From: JANQOH01 sp965200095
GTDB taxonomy: Bacteria > Pseudomonadota > Alphaproteobacteria > UBA7887
Reading direction: 5' to 3'
NCBI GenBank assembly: GCA_965200095.1
Contig: OZ241350.1
Location: 744,001-808,000, forward strand
Length of the DNA: 64,000 nt
This document shows, in pieces, positions 38,301 to 46,439 of the stretch; position 1 is the first letter of the stretch; each line of letters starts with the position of its first letter. A program made the position numbers and the translations under genes. A model generated the notes under the pieces. The model ran no database searches. It saw nothing but the letters and a program-made list of their open reading frames with translations, and had not been told where the DNA came from.

Positions 38301-40055
38301 CCCGTATTCAGGTCTCGGGCGGACGCGGAACTGACGAAGAAGATATACAGCCATGTGCCTCCTCTGATCGACGATACCCGACAACACAACCCCTGGGGCA
38401 TTCGCTTCATGAGGATGTTTGATACGGCCAACGATAGTAATCTGTTTCGGGCGGATGAACAGTTGCAAGAATATGGCGGCAGACGCGATGGAGAAAACTG
38501 GATTCTGGGCGATGCTACATATGTCCCTCTCTACGAAGCCAAGATGATCCACCAATTCGACCATCGTTGGGCGACATACGAATTTAGCGGCAACTCCTTC
38601 CGCGACGTGACTGCGTATGAGAAGGCGGATCCGGAATACGAACCAACGCCAAGGTATTGGGTATCCCATATCGAAGTGCATAGGCGACTTGAAGATGTTG
38701 CCTGGGGGCGCCACTGGCTTATGGGGTGGCGGGACATCACCAATGCGACGAACGAGCGAACCGTAATTGCAACGGTATTTCCGAGGTCGGCTGTGGGTGA
38801 CACAATCCTCGCTATAATCCCCGAGAGGATCGCACGTTCATTATCCGCCTTGTGCGCCAATTTACTTTCACTTCCGTTAGACTACGTGGCGCGGCAGAAA
38901 ATCGGCGGAACACATGCAAAATACTTTTATTTCAAGCAACTCCCCGTTCTACCTCCTTCTGCTTACGATACAGCTAAACTGGATTTCATCGCTCCCCGTG
39001 TATTGGAACTGGTTTATACAAGCAAAGAAATGCAATTTTTTGCCGAGGATTTTGGATATCCCGGTCCGCCTTTCGCCTGGAATCCCGAACGTCGGGCCGT
39101 CCTCCGCGCCGAGCTCGACGCCTTTTACGCCCGTCTCTACGGCCTGACGCGCGACGAACTCCGTTTCGTCCTCGACCCTGCCGATACTCACGGCGCCGAT
39201 TATCCGACAGAGACGTTTCGCGTCCTGAAGAAGAATGAGATTCGGGAGTTCGGGGAGTACCGGACGCAGAGGCTCGTTCTTGAGGCGTGGGACCGCCAGG
39301 CGCCGGGAAGCGTTTCCGCACCCGCCCCGAACCTGGCCCGCGCGGATGGCGGCGCGGACACGGTCCAAACCTTCAGCGTCTTCTGCGACGAGAGTTGGCG
39401 CACGACGCGCGGCGGCGGCGCTCGCGTGACTGTCGGCGCCATGATCTGTCCTCTCTCCGAGGTGCATCCGTGCGCCGAGGCGATGCGATCTCTCAAGGCC
39501 AGGTATGGCGCCAAACCGGACTTCGAGGTGAAATGGACCAAGGTTTCGCCGGCGAAGGCGGATTTCTACAAGGAAATAATCGACCTGTTCTTTCACCGCG
39601 ACGCTCTCCGCTTTGTCGGGGCGGTCGCAGAGCCCGGGACAACCCCGGAGGAAGAAGAGCGCATTCCGCGACACGGGATGCGCGAGGAGCTCGACCGCCG
39701 GCTGTTGGGCGCAGTCCTTCAGGGCCCGCACCGCTATCGCATCTATACGGGCGTCACCGACACGCGCGGCGGAGCGCGGTTGCGGCGGCTTCGCGAGACG
39801 GTCGACGCCCTGCCGCCGGGCAACGGCCGGCCGCGCGTCGAACGCATACAGCAGATCCGGGCCGGAGAGAGCGAGCTTCTCCAGCTGACCGACCTCCTGA
39901 CCGGCGCGCTCGCCTGGGCGAACAGGGGCCGCGGCGGCAATGCCGGCAAGGCGGCTATAGTCGCGCGGTTGCAGGAACGGTTCGGGCAGGAAGCGCCGGG
40001 CGACTCTTTCGCCCCGCGCGACCCCAAATTCCACGTCTCGACGTGGCGGCCGTAA
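35379..40055 (+). CDS. Eco57I/PglX-like DNA methyltransferase fused to a C-terminal DUF3800 domain
   Basis: 1558 residues from ATG 35379 (overlap with previous stop). The N-terminal 450 residues match the helical part of PglX/DrmMI-type enzymes. The methyltransferase core has TGSYYTPDSLVQ near 469, SAM site DPAVGSGHF at 514-522, GVDVNPMAAELCRVGLWLE (split GVDVNPMAAE / LCRVGLWLE) and catalytic NPPW at 775-778, so N6-adenine methylation is expected. A target-recognition-like region follows to about 1230, with AT-richer codons between 38050 and 39070. From about 1333 there is an unrelated domain, VFCDESW with D1337 and LLQLTDLLTGALAWA with an Asp near 1504, the two acidic motifs of the RNase H-like DUF3800 family. 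I do not know this fusion from described defence systems. Confidence 0.85.
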   Translation: MTRRDAEFQTVRSEGGLLPPDLLRRVLDPAGDLPGVRPEDYDLRRGERLGEVIVPGWSRLLRHWSDFREAAAGLREDEAGTALTNDRWTLPLLRELGFGPLLASAAPAVAGRSWAIARFLGPAPVHLVGCHVNLDRRSPGVRGAARANPHGLVQEFLNRSDGHLWAIVSNGLQLRLLRDSRALSRQSFLEFDLEAMFAGEVYSDFVLLWLTAHATRFAPRGDGGPETCRLEAWTEEARKQGARALGDLRGGVERALRTLGQGLTSHPRNLRLRDALRSGALAPSDLHGQLLRIVYRLIFLFVAEDRTLEGRPLLHPPDGSGIAATARERYAAHYGTARLRGLAGAVKGGRHGDLWRQFGLVAAALSGDPSLAPARRHLALPALGGFLWDPESTAALNDAELANCDFLDALRDLAFIRRGNALRPVDYRSLGAEELGGVYESLLALTLRVGADGADLKFAEFAGNERKTTGSYYTPDSLVQCLLDSALDPVVEDAVRGKSGREAEKAILELNIVDPAVGSGHFLIGAARRLARRLARARATADGESEPSPLLYQRALRDVIGRCLYGVDVNPMAAELCRVGLWLEALEPGKPLSFLDRRIRVGDSLLGVLDPAVMARGVPGQAYKPLTGDDKAVCRDLKARNRRAGASVQPGLFDEAGVRRVATAVSGLDDMPEDTLADIDRKRAAWEAARTADARRRETLRGDLFTGAFLAPKTADDMDAVPLTEDLNRLDRDMPMRRRVERAAGDLALRHRYFHWPLEFPEVMTAGGFDVVLGNPPWERIKLQEKEFFAARAPEIARARNKAARERLIQALVATDAPPADRALYGEFQKTKHTAEAASHFIRSSGRFPLTAVADMNTYALFAETFLQLLAPSGRAGIVVQSGIATDYGTRRFFREVSETGRLISLYDFENREGLFPGVHRMMKFCLLTLGAIGNGSADFTLFATNIKHLADRRRHFTLSTEDIHRINPNTRTMPVFRSRADAELTKKIYSHVPPLIDDTRQHNPWGIRFMRMFDTANDSNLFRADEQLQEYGGRRDGENWILGDATYVPLYEAKMIHQFDHRWATYEFSGNSFRDVTAYEKADPEYEPTPRYWVSHIEVHRRLEDVAWGRHWLMGWRDITNATNERTVIATVFPRSAVGDTILAIIPERIARSLSALCANLLSLPLDYVARQKIGGTHAKYFYFKQLPVLPPSAYDTAKLDFIAPRVLELVYTSKEMQFFAEDFGYPGPPFAWNPERRAVLRAELDAFYARLYGLTRDELRFVLDPADTHGADYPTETFRVLKKNEIREFGEYRTQRLVLEAWDRQAPGSVSAPAPNLARADGGADTVQTFSVFCDESWRTTRGGGARVTVGAMICPLSEVHPCAEAMRSLKARYGAKPDFEVKWTKVSPAKADFYKEIIDLFFHRDALRFVGAVAEPGTTPEEEERIPRHGMREELDRRLLGAVLQGPHRYRIYTGVTDTRGGARLRRLRETVDALPPGNGRPRVERIQQIRAGESELLQLTDLLTGALAWANRGRGGNAGKAAIVARLQERFGQEAPGDSFAPRDPKFHVSTWRP

Positions 40056-40558
40056 GGGACGGCCGCAATGCGCCTCCGCCCCTTCTGCCCCTCGGAGCGT
40101 TCGGCGGCGACTGGAGCGCCTGGGAAGCCGCCCTGTATCGCGTTTTCCGGGAGGAGATAGCCGGCGGCGACCTCCGGTTTCGCGGCCTGCCGGTGAGATG
40201 CCGCCGCATACCGGAAACGGCGGGGCGATGGGCGGCGTTCTGGCATCTCGTGCAGGAAGGCCGCGCGGAAGAGGACAGAACCCCGGACTTGCGCCGGTGC
40301 GAGCGCATCCGATGGGTCCGCTGGGTAATCGAAAACGCCGCAACGCACCCGGCAATCGACGAATGGCAAAACCGCCGGCGCACCGAGAGAAACACCCTGC
40401 TCTGGTATCGCGAGGAATATCTGGTCGTGATGGCGCAACGCGGGGGTTACCGGTTGCTCAAGACCGCATATTGCACCGAGCGAAGCGGCCGGATCGCCGG
40501 TCTGAGACGCGAGCGGGACGCGTTCCGCCGGTCTCCGCCCCGCGCCGGAGAAGACTGA
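40043..40558 (+). CDS. Small unknown protein ending the defence operon
   Basis: 171 residues if started at GTG 40043, which lies inside the last 13 bases of the methyltransferase gene; no in-frame ATG or better start is seen and the ribosome site is weak. The protein is rich in Arg and Trp. The part RCERIRWVRWVIENAATHPA and then TLLWYREEYLVVMAQ, GGYRLLKTAYCTE looks like small RNase toxins of the BECR/RelE-like fold (a basic helix followed by strands with W, Y and TAY), but this is a weak impression and no catalytic set can be assigned. A terminator-like hairpin begins within its stop codon. It is coupled to the operon by position, so it may be an accessory effector. Confidence 0.55.
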   Translation: MAAVRDGRNAPPPLLPLGAFGGDWSAWEAALYRVFREEIAGGDLRFRGLPVRCRRIPETAGRWAAFWHLVQEGRAEEDRTPDLRRCERIRWVRWVIENAATHPAIDEWQNRRRTERNTLLWYREEYLVVMAQRGGYRLLKTAYCTERSGRIAGLRRERDAFRRSPPRAGED

Positions 40559-40589
40559 AGCCGCCCCCGGGCAAGCCGGGAGCGGCTTC
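40557..40589 (+). terminator. Hairpin at the end of the defence operon
   Basis: GAAGCCGC CCCCGG GCAAG CCGGGA GCGGCTTC: a 14-bp stem with one mismatch and a short loop, starting in the stop codon of the last gene. There is no long T run after it, so it may be a weak intrinsic terminator. Confidence 0.6.
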
Positions 40590-41079
40590 GAATGCTCGTT
40601 CTACGCGGCAGCGGCAGCACGGCGGTACAAGCGCCTGCGAACAGGCAACCTGACGATTATCGGATGCTCCGTCTGCGCATGGCAGATGAGACAAACCATT
40701 AATACGAACCGCCGGGCCGAGTGTCAACCGGCCGCCTTGCGACGCAACGGTTCTCATTATGGCGATGGACGCGTCTCCCTGGGAGCGCCGGCGTCTCGCC
40801 GGCACGCGCGCGAAGCGCGCGATGACGTAGATGCCGGCGAGACGCCGGCGCTCCCAGGGGCGGCTGCAACGGATCCGCCGCACCGCTCCAGGCTAAAATG
40901 AGAATTGCTGCTTGCGATGCAGCGGCTCTCGTTGCGGCGACGGACGTTGCCGCCCCGGCATGATCGAAGTGGCCCCGCGGCATCGCGGCGTATGACTCCG
41001 GCGACGGCGCTCCGGCATCCGTCGTCCCCGGCTTCCCGGAGCGCCCTTGTCGCGGCAAGCGCTTCGAAACCGGTTCCGT
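40590..41079. other. Gene-free spacer with dispersed repeats
   Basis: About 490 bp with no supported gene. It holds a family 2 repeat unit (40751-40905) with a 28-bp inverted repeat, and GC-rich degenerate copies after it (for example CTCTCGTTGCGGCGACGGAC near 40925). Confidence 0.6.
40751..40905. repeat. Repeat unit, family 2, containing a perfect 28-bp inverted repeat
   Basis: Outer ends are inverted TTCTCATTATGGC (40751) and AAAATGAGAA (to 40904). Inside, 40777-40804 and 40832-40859 are exact reverse complements (28 bp, core GGGAGCGCCGGCGTCTCGCC), with a 27-base loop that itself folds (CGCGCGCGAAGCGCGCG). Other copies or fragments: 22783-22805, 41455-41500, 61019-61098. Confidence 0.8.
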
Positions 41080-41397
41080 CTACGGCGCGCCGCCGAACAT
41101 CCTGAGCAGTCCGAAGGTCAAGCCCGCGGTCAAGGCGGCGGTCAACGCTGTTTGCGCCGACACGATGGCTATGGCGACCCTGAGCATCCGCGTTTCAAGA
41201 CCGGAGATACGCGCATCGAGGCGCGCGTTGAGATGGGTTTCGAGGAGGCCGAGACCCGCGTCGAGGTCGGCCTTGGTGGCCAGGCCGGCGCGGATGGCGC
41301 GAGCAGCTTCCGCCTGCTTTTCCTCGACGCCGGCCGCCTTGAGCGTCCGCGCGTAGGCGAGCGTATCGAATTCAGGGTCCGTATCGACGATAGCCAT
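41080..41397 (-). CDS. DUF1640-like coiled-coil membrane protein
   Basis: 105 residues. MAIVDTDPEFDTLAYARTLK / AAGVEEKQAEA is the usual start of DUF1640 (CCDC90-like) proteins, followed by ATKADLDAGLGLLETHLNAR, a coiled coil of heptads, and one C-terminal membrane helix (LRVAIAIVSAQTALTAALTA) ending in GLTFGLLRMFGGAP. Such proteins are tail-anchored with a cytoplasmic coiled coil; bacterial members have no firm function. It stands alone between repeats and the gcrA promoter region, on the opposite strand to gcrA. Confidence 0.75.
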   Translation of the reverse strand: MAIVDTDPEFDTLAYARTLKAAGVEEKQAEAARAIRAGLATKADLDAGLGLLETHLNARLDARISGLETRMLRVAIAIVSAQTALTAALTAGLTFGLLRMFGGAP

Positions 41398-41755
41398 GCG
41401 GCAGCGATAGCCCGACGCGGGGCCTCCGGCAAGCGCGGCGTGTTCCGTCGGCAGCTCTCATTGTGGCGATGGATGTTGCCCCCGGGGACGCCGGCGTCTC
41501 GCCGGTATCTTCGCCATTGCATGCTTCGGGCCCGGGCCGGCGGCTCCCGGGACAACCGGATTGCGCTCATGTGCGCCGGGGATCCGCCGTCCGGTTGGCG
41601 ACGGGACGGCGCGCATCGCTGCGGAACGACCGGCGAACTGTGTATAAGTGCGGGGCTTCCTGTGGATAAATCACAAAATATGGTGAAATTTTTTCCCCCG
41701 CTCACAATATCTATGGTATGAAAGCCATCGGCTGGAGAACCGGGAGGACGGTGCG
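41398..41755. other. Upstream region of gcrA
   Basis: About 360 bp without a gene. The left part has a family 2 repeat fragment (CTCTCATTGTGGCGATGGAT near 41455, GACGCCGGCGTCTCGCCGG near 41487). The right part (41639-41720) is distinctly AT-rich and carries the DnaA-like boxes and probably the gcrA promoter. Confidence 0.6.
41639..41669 (-). promoter_or_regulatory. Two DnaA-box-like sites upstream of gcrA
   Basis: TGTGTATAA at 41639-41647 and TGTGGATAA at 41661-41669. The second is the exact reverse complement of the consensus DnaA box TTATCCACA; the first differs at one base. They are 22 bp apart, about two helical turns, and lie 87-117 bp before the gcrA start. In Caulobacter, DnaA is known to activate gcrA. 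Confidence 0.6.
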
Positions 41756-42100
41756 ATGGCGTGGACGGACGAGAATGTCGGCGTGCTCAAGGCGCTGTGG
41801 GGCGAAGGGCGTAGCGCGCGCGAGATCGGCGAGAAATTGGGCATGACCCGCAACGCCGTGATCGGCAAGGCGAACCGCCTCGGCCTCGCGCACAAGGGTG
41901 CCGTGCGGCCCGCCGCGCGACGGGCGCCCGACCGCCCGTCGAGCCCCCTCGACCTCACCGAACGCATGTGCCGCTGGCCGATCGGACATCCCGGCGAAGC
42001 GGATTTCCACTTCTGCGGCAGCGCGCGCGTGCCCGGACGCCCCTATTGCGACGCGCACTGCAACGTCGCCTATCGCAACCGCGCCCCCGAAGCGGCCTGA
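41756..42100 (+). CDS. gcrA: GcrA cell-cycle regulator
   Basis: 114 residues. The N-terminal winged-helix-like DNA-binding domain MAWTDENVGVLKALWGEGRS / AREIGEKLGMTRNAVIGKAN / RLGLAHKG is the GcrA signature. The C-terminal part has the conserved CRWPIGHPGEADFHFCG and PYCDAHCNVAYR. GcrA binds promoters carrying methylated GANTC and sigma-70 RNA polymerase and turns on S-phase genes. At 114 residues the linker between the two parts is shorter than in the 173-residue Caulobacter protein. It is a single gene; the methyltransferase partner CcrM is not in the window. Confidence 0.95.
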   Translation: MAWTDENVGVLKALWGEGRSAREIGEKLGMTRNAVIGKANRLGLAHKGAVRPAARRAPDRPSSPLDLTERMCRWPIGHPGEADFHFCGSARVPGRPYCDAHCNVAYRNRAPEAA

Positions 42101-42118
42101 CGGCCGCGCCGTTCGCCG

Positions 42119-43216
42119 TCAGGCGGGCGCGTCCGGCGCGAGCACGGCGCGGCCGACGACCCCGCCGGCGCGCAGCGAGTCCAGAACCCGGTTCGCCTCC
42201 GCCAGAGGCCGGACCTGCACCGGCGTGGCGTCCACCTTGCCGGCGCGGACCAGCGCCATCGCCTCGGCGAAGTCGCCCGGCGACCCCACCAGCGAGCCCG
42301 ATACCGTCAGCGCGCGCAACGGGAACAACGGCAGCGGCATCGACATGCGTCCGCCCATCAGCCCGACCACGACGATGCGCCCGCCCTTGCGCGTCACCGC
42401 GTCGGCGAAGCCGAACGACGCTTCGGAGCCGACGAAATCCACGACCCCGGCAACCCCGCCGCCCGTCGCCTTTCGCACCGCCTTCGCCGCGGCGGGGTCG
42501 GCGCTGTCGAAGGCCGCCTGCGCGCCGGCGTCGAGCGCCGCCCGGCGCTTCGCGGGGTCGATGTCGGCCGCCAGCGGCGCCTCGGGGAACAACGCCCGGG
42601 CGAACGCCAGCCCCGCCATCCCCACGCCGCCCAGACCCACGATCATGATCGGCTCGGGCATGATCGGCCCGGGGGAAGCCGGCCGCATGAGTTTCTTCAG
42701 CGCCCCGAACGCCGTGATCCCGGAACAGGCGTAGGTCGCCGCCAGCGCCGGCGGCGTGTCGCCGTAACCGAACAGATATTTCGCGTCGGGGACCAGACAG
42801 TAGTCCGCATAGCCGCCGTGGAGATTGACGCCGATATTGCGCGGCCGCGCGCAGAGCTGCTCCTCGCCCCCCTCGCACACCGCGCAGTCGCCGCAGCCGA
42901 TCCACGGATAGACCACCGCGCGGTCGCCCACCGATGCGCCTTCCGCCTCCGGCCCCAGCGCTGCGACCTCGCCCTCGACCTCATGGCCCAGGGTGAACGG
43001 CATGGGCCGGCCCGAACCGATGTCGAGCCGCTTGTCCCCGCCGAGCGCGAAATAGCCGTCCTGGATGTGCAGGTCGGAATGACAGACGCCGCAGTGACGG
43101 ACCCGGAGCAGCGCCTCGCGCCCGACCGGCTGCGGCATCGAGCGCCGCCCCGCCGACAGAGGCGCGCCGTAGGCCGTCAATTCCCGGCATTCGATGGTCT
43201 CGACCGTCGCGTTCAT
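42119..43216 (-). CDS. Zinc-dependent alcohol dehydrogenase
   Basis: 365 residues, medium-chain dehydrogenase. The catalytic-zinc block is RHCGVCHSDLH (about 41-50) with GHEVEGEV; the four structural-zinc cysteines are in GCGDCAVCEGGEEQLC. The NAD-binding Rossmann motif is IVGLGGVGMAGLAF, followed by an acidic D (ADIDPAKR) that favours NAD. It would oxidise a primary alcohol or reduce an aldehyde in the cytoplasm. It is convergent with gcrA (18 bases apart) and lies downstream of the RND pump genes in the same direction, with only 22 bases between, so it may share their transcript. Confidence 0.92.
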   Translation of the reverse strand: MNATVETIECRELTAYGAPLSAGRRSMPQPVGREALLRVRHCGVCHSDLHIQDGYFALGGDKRLDIGSGRPMPFTLGHEVEGEVAALGPEAEGASVGDRAVVYPWIGCGDCAVCEGGEEQLCARPRNIGVNLHGGYADYCLVPDAKYLFGYGDTPPALAATYACSGITAFGALKKLMRPASPGPIMPEPIMIVGLGGVGMAGLAFARALFPEAPLAADIDPAKRRAALDAGAQAAFDSADPAAAKAVRKATGGGVAGVVDFVGSEASFGFADAVTRKGGRIVVVGLMGGRMSMPLPLFPLRALTVSGSLVGSPGDFAEAMALVRAGKVDATPVQVRPLAEANRVLDSLRAGGVVGRAVLAPDAPA

Positions 43217-43238
43217 GGCGTCGTCCCCGGCGTTGCGG

Positions 43239-46200
43239 CTATTCGGCGGGCACGCCCTCGGCGACGAGGGTCTCGCGCGGCGCCCGTGCGGATTTCGGGA
43301 TCAGGAGCGAGAGCATCGCCGGGATGATCAGCAGCGTCAGCACCGCCGAGAGCGACAGGCCGCCCACCACCACCGACCCCAGCCCGCGATAGAGTTCCGA
43401 ACCCGCGCCGGGCACCAGCACCAGCGGCAGCATCCCGAAAACGCTGGTCAGCGTGGACATGAAGATGGGACGCAGCCGGTTGCGGGTCGATTCCACGATG
43501 GCGTCGCCCGGCGTCATCGCTTCGTCGCGGATGTGCTTCAACGTCTGGTCGACGAGCAGGATGGCGTTGTTCACCACGATCCCGACAAGGATGATGAAGC
43601 CGAGCATGGTGAGCATGTCGAGCGGCTGCAACTTGCCCGAAGCGGCGAGATAGATGTTGAGGGCGAACAGCCCCAGCATCCCGCCGGCGGTCGCCAGCGG
43701 CACCGACAGCATGATGATGAGCGGATAGACGAAACTCTCGAACAGCACCGCCATGAGCAGATAGACGATCACCACCGCCACCAGCAGGTTGGTCACCATG
43801 GCGTCGAAGGTGACGTCGAGCTGCGCCGCCGACCCCGACATGCGCAGTTTGATCCCCGCCGGCAGGCCGCCCGCCTGGAGTTTCTCGATCACCTGGGTCC
43901 GGACGATCCCGATCGCCTCCTCGAGCGAGATCCCCGGCGCGGGGCCGATCACCAGCGTAATCGTCCGCTCGCGCTCGAGATGGCGGATCTCCGTCGGGCC
44001 GGACGTCATCTGCACGTCCGCGAGCATCTGCACGGGCAGAATGCGCCCGCTCTGCGTCACCACCGGCAGGTTGTCGATGCCTTGCGTGCGGTCGATCTTG
44101 TCCTCCGGGCCGCGCAGGGTGAGGTCGGTGCGCCGCCCGTCGACGGTGATCTCGTCCACCCGCAGCCCGTCGTTGAAGGCGTCGATGCTCAGACCCAGCG
44201 AACGCGCCGACACCCCGTTGTCGGCGAGACGCACGCGGTCGGGCACCACCCGCACTTCGGGCGAGCCGAGTTCGATACCGGGGATCGGCCGCACCTGGTT
44301 CCCCTGCTGCGGCGGCAGCGCGGCCATGGTCAGACCGAACGCGCTCTGCGCGGTCAGAACCACTTCCTCGAGGTTGGGGCCCGAAATGTCGAGCTTGATC
44401 GACCGTCCGCCGGTGATGTCGCGGTCGAACAGGCTGGGCTGGGTGAAGAACCCGATGGTCCCGGGCTCTCCGCGCAGCGATTGCTGCAACACCGGGATGA
44501 GCTCCGAGACGCGGTCGGCGGTCTCCTCATAGGTGCCGGCGCCGAAGATGGTGCGCGACGGCAGCGCGACGAAGAAATAGTTGCGAATCTTCGGCGGACC
44601 GCCCGGCTCCGGCTCGGGCCCCGTCTCGCTGCCCCACAGGTGGCGCACGCGGTCTTCCACCCGGCGCCCGATTTCGGTCATGGTGTCCAGGTTGTAGCCG
44701 GGCGGCGGGATCATGATCCCGAAGATCAGGTTGCGGTTCCCCGCCGGCAGATATTCGAGTTTCGGCAGCAGCTGCCAGCTCGCCCAGATCGTTCCCGCCA
44801 CCAGGCCGCAGACCACCGCCAGCGCCGCCGCGCGGGAGCGGATGACGACCCACACATAGCCCATGGCCGTGGCGGCGACCAGCCGCCCCAGATGGTCGAT
44901 CACCGGCAGGCGCACGCGCGATTCGGTCACCACCGCGCGCTTGAGCATCTCCTTCGACAGCGCCGGGATGACGGTGATCGACACCGCCAGCGACGCCAGC
45001 ACGGCGACCGAAATCGCCACCGCGATGTCGCGGAACAACTGCCCCGCCTCGAGCTCCATCACCAGGATCGGCACGAAGACCATCACCGTGGTCAGCGCCG
45101 AGACCATGACCGCGCTCCACACCTGCGTCGCGCCCTTGAACGCCGCCTCGGCCGGCCGCAGCCCCAATTCGCGGTGGCGGTAGATGTTCTCGAGCACGAC
45201 GATGGCGGCGTCCACCACCATGCCGACCGCGAAGGCGATGCCGGCGAGCGAGATGACGTTGATCGACCGCCCCATCGTCGCCATCGCCACGAAGGCGGCG
45301 ACGACCGAGATCGGGATCGCCATCGACACCACCAGCGTGGCGCGCACCGAGCGCAGGAAAATCAGCAGGATGATCGCCGCCAGAGTCCCGCCGACCCAGA
45401 TGTTCTGGCGCACCAGCGAGATCGACGACTTGATGTACACCGTCTCGTCGTAGACCTGGCTCATGACGAGGCCGGCCTCGGGGATCGCGCGTTCGTTCAG
45501 CTCGCGGACGGCTTCCTGAATCCCCTCCATCGTCTCGATGACATTGGCGCCGTTGCTGCGCACCGCGTTGACCGCCAGCGAGTCCTCGGCGAGGAAGCGG
45601 ATGTTGGCGCGCGGCTCCTTGTGTCCGAAGCGCACCTCGGCGATGTCGCCCACGGTGACCCGCCCGATGCGCCCGGTGGCGCTGCTCTCGTCGCTCGTCA
45701 GCACGACGCGCCTGACATGGTCGATGGTCTCGAACTCGCCCTCGGCGCGGACCACGTAGCGGCGCTTGCCCTCGTCCACGTCGCCCGCCGACACCGAGGC
45801 GTTGGCGGCGCGCAGCGATGTCACTACGTTTTCGACAGTCAGCCCGTAGAGCGCCATCAGATCCGGGTCGATGACGATGCGCATCTCGCGTTCGCCGCCG
45901 CCGTAGAGGTTGGTGGCGGCGACCCCCTCCACCCGCTCGAGGCGCTCCTGCACGACATCTTCCATGAAGTCGCCGTAGGTCTCGATGGGGCGGTCGTTGC
46001 CGGGCGTCCGGGTGACGATGAACCAGGCCACGGGGTTGTCGCTCAGCCCGGTCGTGGAGATGGTCGGGCGCAGCGCCTCGTCCGGATACTCCTCCACCTG
46101 ATCGAGGCGGTTGGCGACCAGCAGCACGGCGCGGTCCATATTCGTGCCCAGGGCGAAGCGCAGGGTGATCTCCGCCTGGCCGTCCTGCGCCGTGCCCTCG

Positions 46201-46439
46201 GTCTCCACCAGCCCCTCGATGCCCTTGAGTTTCTCCTCCTGGCGGTTGAGGATCTCGCGCTCGACCTCATAGGGCGACGCGCCGGGCCAGAACGTCCGCA
46301 CGCCGATCACCGGCTTGTTCACGTCGGGCGCGAGCTGGATGGGGATGCGTTGCAGCGCGAGCAGCCCGAAAATGATCACCATCATCACCGCGGCGAGCAC
46401 CGCGATCGGGCGCTGGATCGCAGCGCGGATCAGGTTCAT
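43239..46439 (-). CDS. RND efflux pump inner-membrane permease (HAE1-like)
   Basis: 1066 residues with the RND layout: N-terminal helix (IQRPIAVLAAVMMVIIFGLL), porter domain, six helices, second porter domain, and the last helices ending before residue 1045. Proton-relay positions in TM4 read GMVVDAAIVVLENIYRH: the first Asp is present, the second is Ala, as in many HAE1-related and CusA-like pumps. The TM10-11 region (LGFIILVGIVVNNAILLVDQ) is typical. It exports drugs, lipids or other amphiphiles across the envelope, driven by protons. Start ATG 46439 overlaps the stop of the membrane-fusion gene. No outer-membrane channel gene is adjacent. Confidence 0.93.
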   Translation of the reverse strand: MNLIRAAIQRPIAVLAAVMMVIIFGLLALQRIPIQLAPDVNKPVIGVRTFWPGASPYEVEREILNRQEEKLKGIEGLVETEGTAQDGQAEITLRFALGTNMDRAVLLVANRLDQVEEYPDEALRPTISTTGLSDNPVAWFIVTRTPGNDRPIETYGDFMEDVVQERLERVEGVAATNLYGGGEREMRIVIDPDLMALYGLTVENVVTSLRAANASVSAGDVDEGKRRYVVRAEGEFETIDHVRRVVLTSDESSATGRIGRVTVGDIAEVRFGHKEPRANIRFLAEDSLAVNAVRSNGANVIETMEGIQEAVRELNERAIPEAGLVMSQVYDETVYIKSSISLVRQNIWVGGTLAAIILLIFLRSVRATLVVSMAIPISVVAAFVAMATMGRSINVISLAGIAFAVGMVVDAAIVVLENIYRHRELGLRPAEAAFKGATQVWSAVMVSALTTVMVFVPILVMELEAGQLFRDIAVAISVAVLASLAVSITVIPALSKEMLKRAVVTESRVRLPVIDHLGRLVAATAMGYVWVVIRSRAAALAVVCGLVAGTIWASWQLLPKLEYLPAGNRNLIFGIMIPPPGYNLDTMTEIGRRVEDRVRHLWGSETGPEPEPGGPPKIRNYFFVALPSRTIFGAGTYEETADRVSELIPVLQQSLRGEPGTIGFFTQPSLFDRDITGGRSIKLDISGPNLEEVVLTAQSAFGLTMAALPPQQGNQVRPIPGIELGSPEVRVVPDRVRLADNGVSARSLGLSIDAFNDGLRVDEITVDGRRTDLTLRGPEDKIDRTQGIDNLPVVTQSGRILPVQMLADVQMTSGPTEIRHLERERTITLVIGPAPGISLEEAIGIVRTQVIEKLQAGGLPAGIKLRMSGSAAQLDVTFDAMVTNLLVAVVIVYLLMAVLFESFVYPLIIMLSVPLATAGGMLGLFALNIYLAASGKLQPLDMLTMLGFIILVGIVVNNAILLVDQTLKHIRDEAMTPGDAIVESTRNRLRPIFMSTLTSVFGMLPLVLVPGAGSELYRGLGSVVVGGLSLSAVLTLLIIPAMLSLLIPKSARAPRETLVAEGVPAE

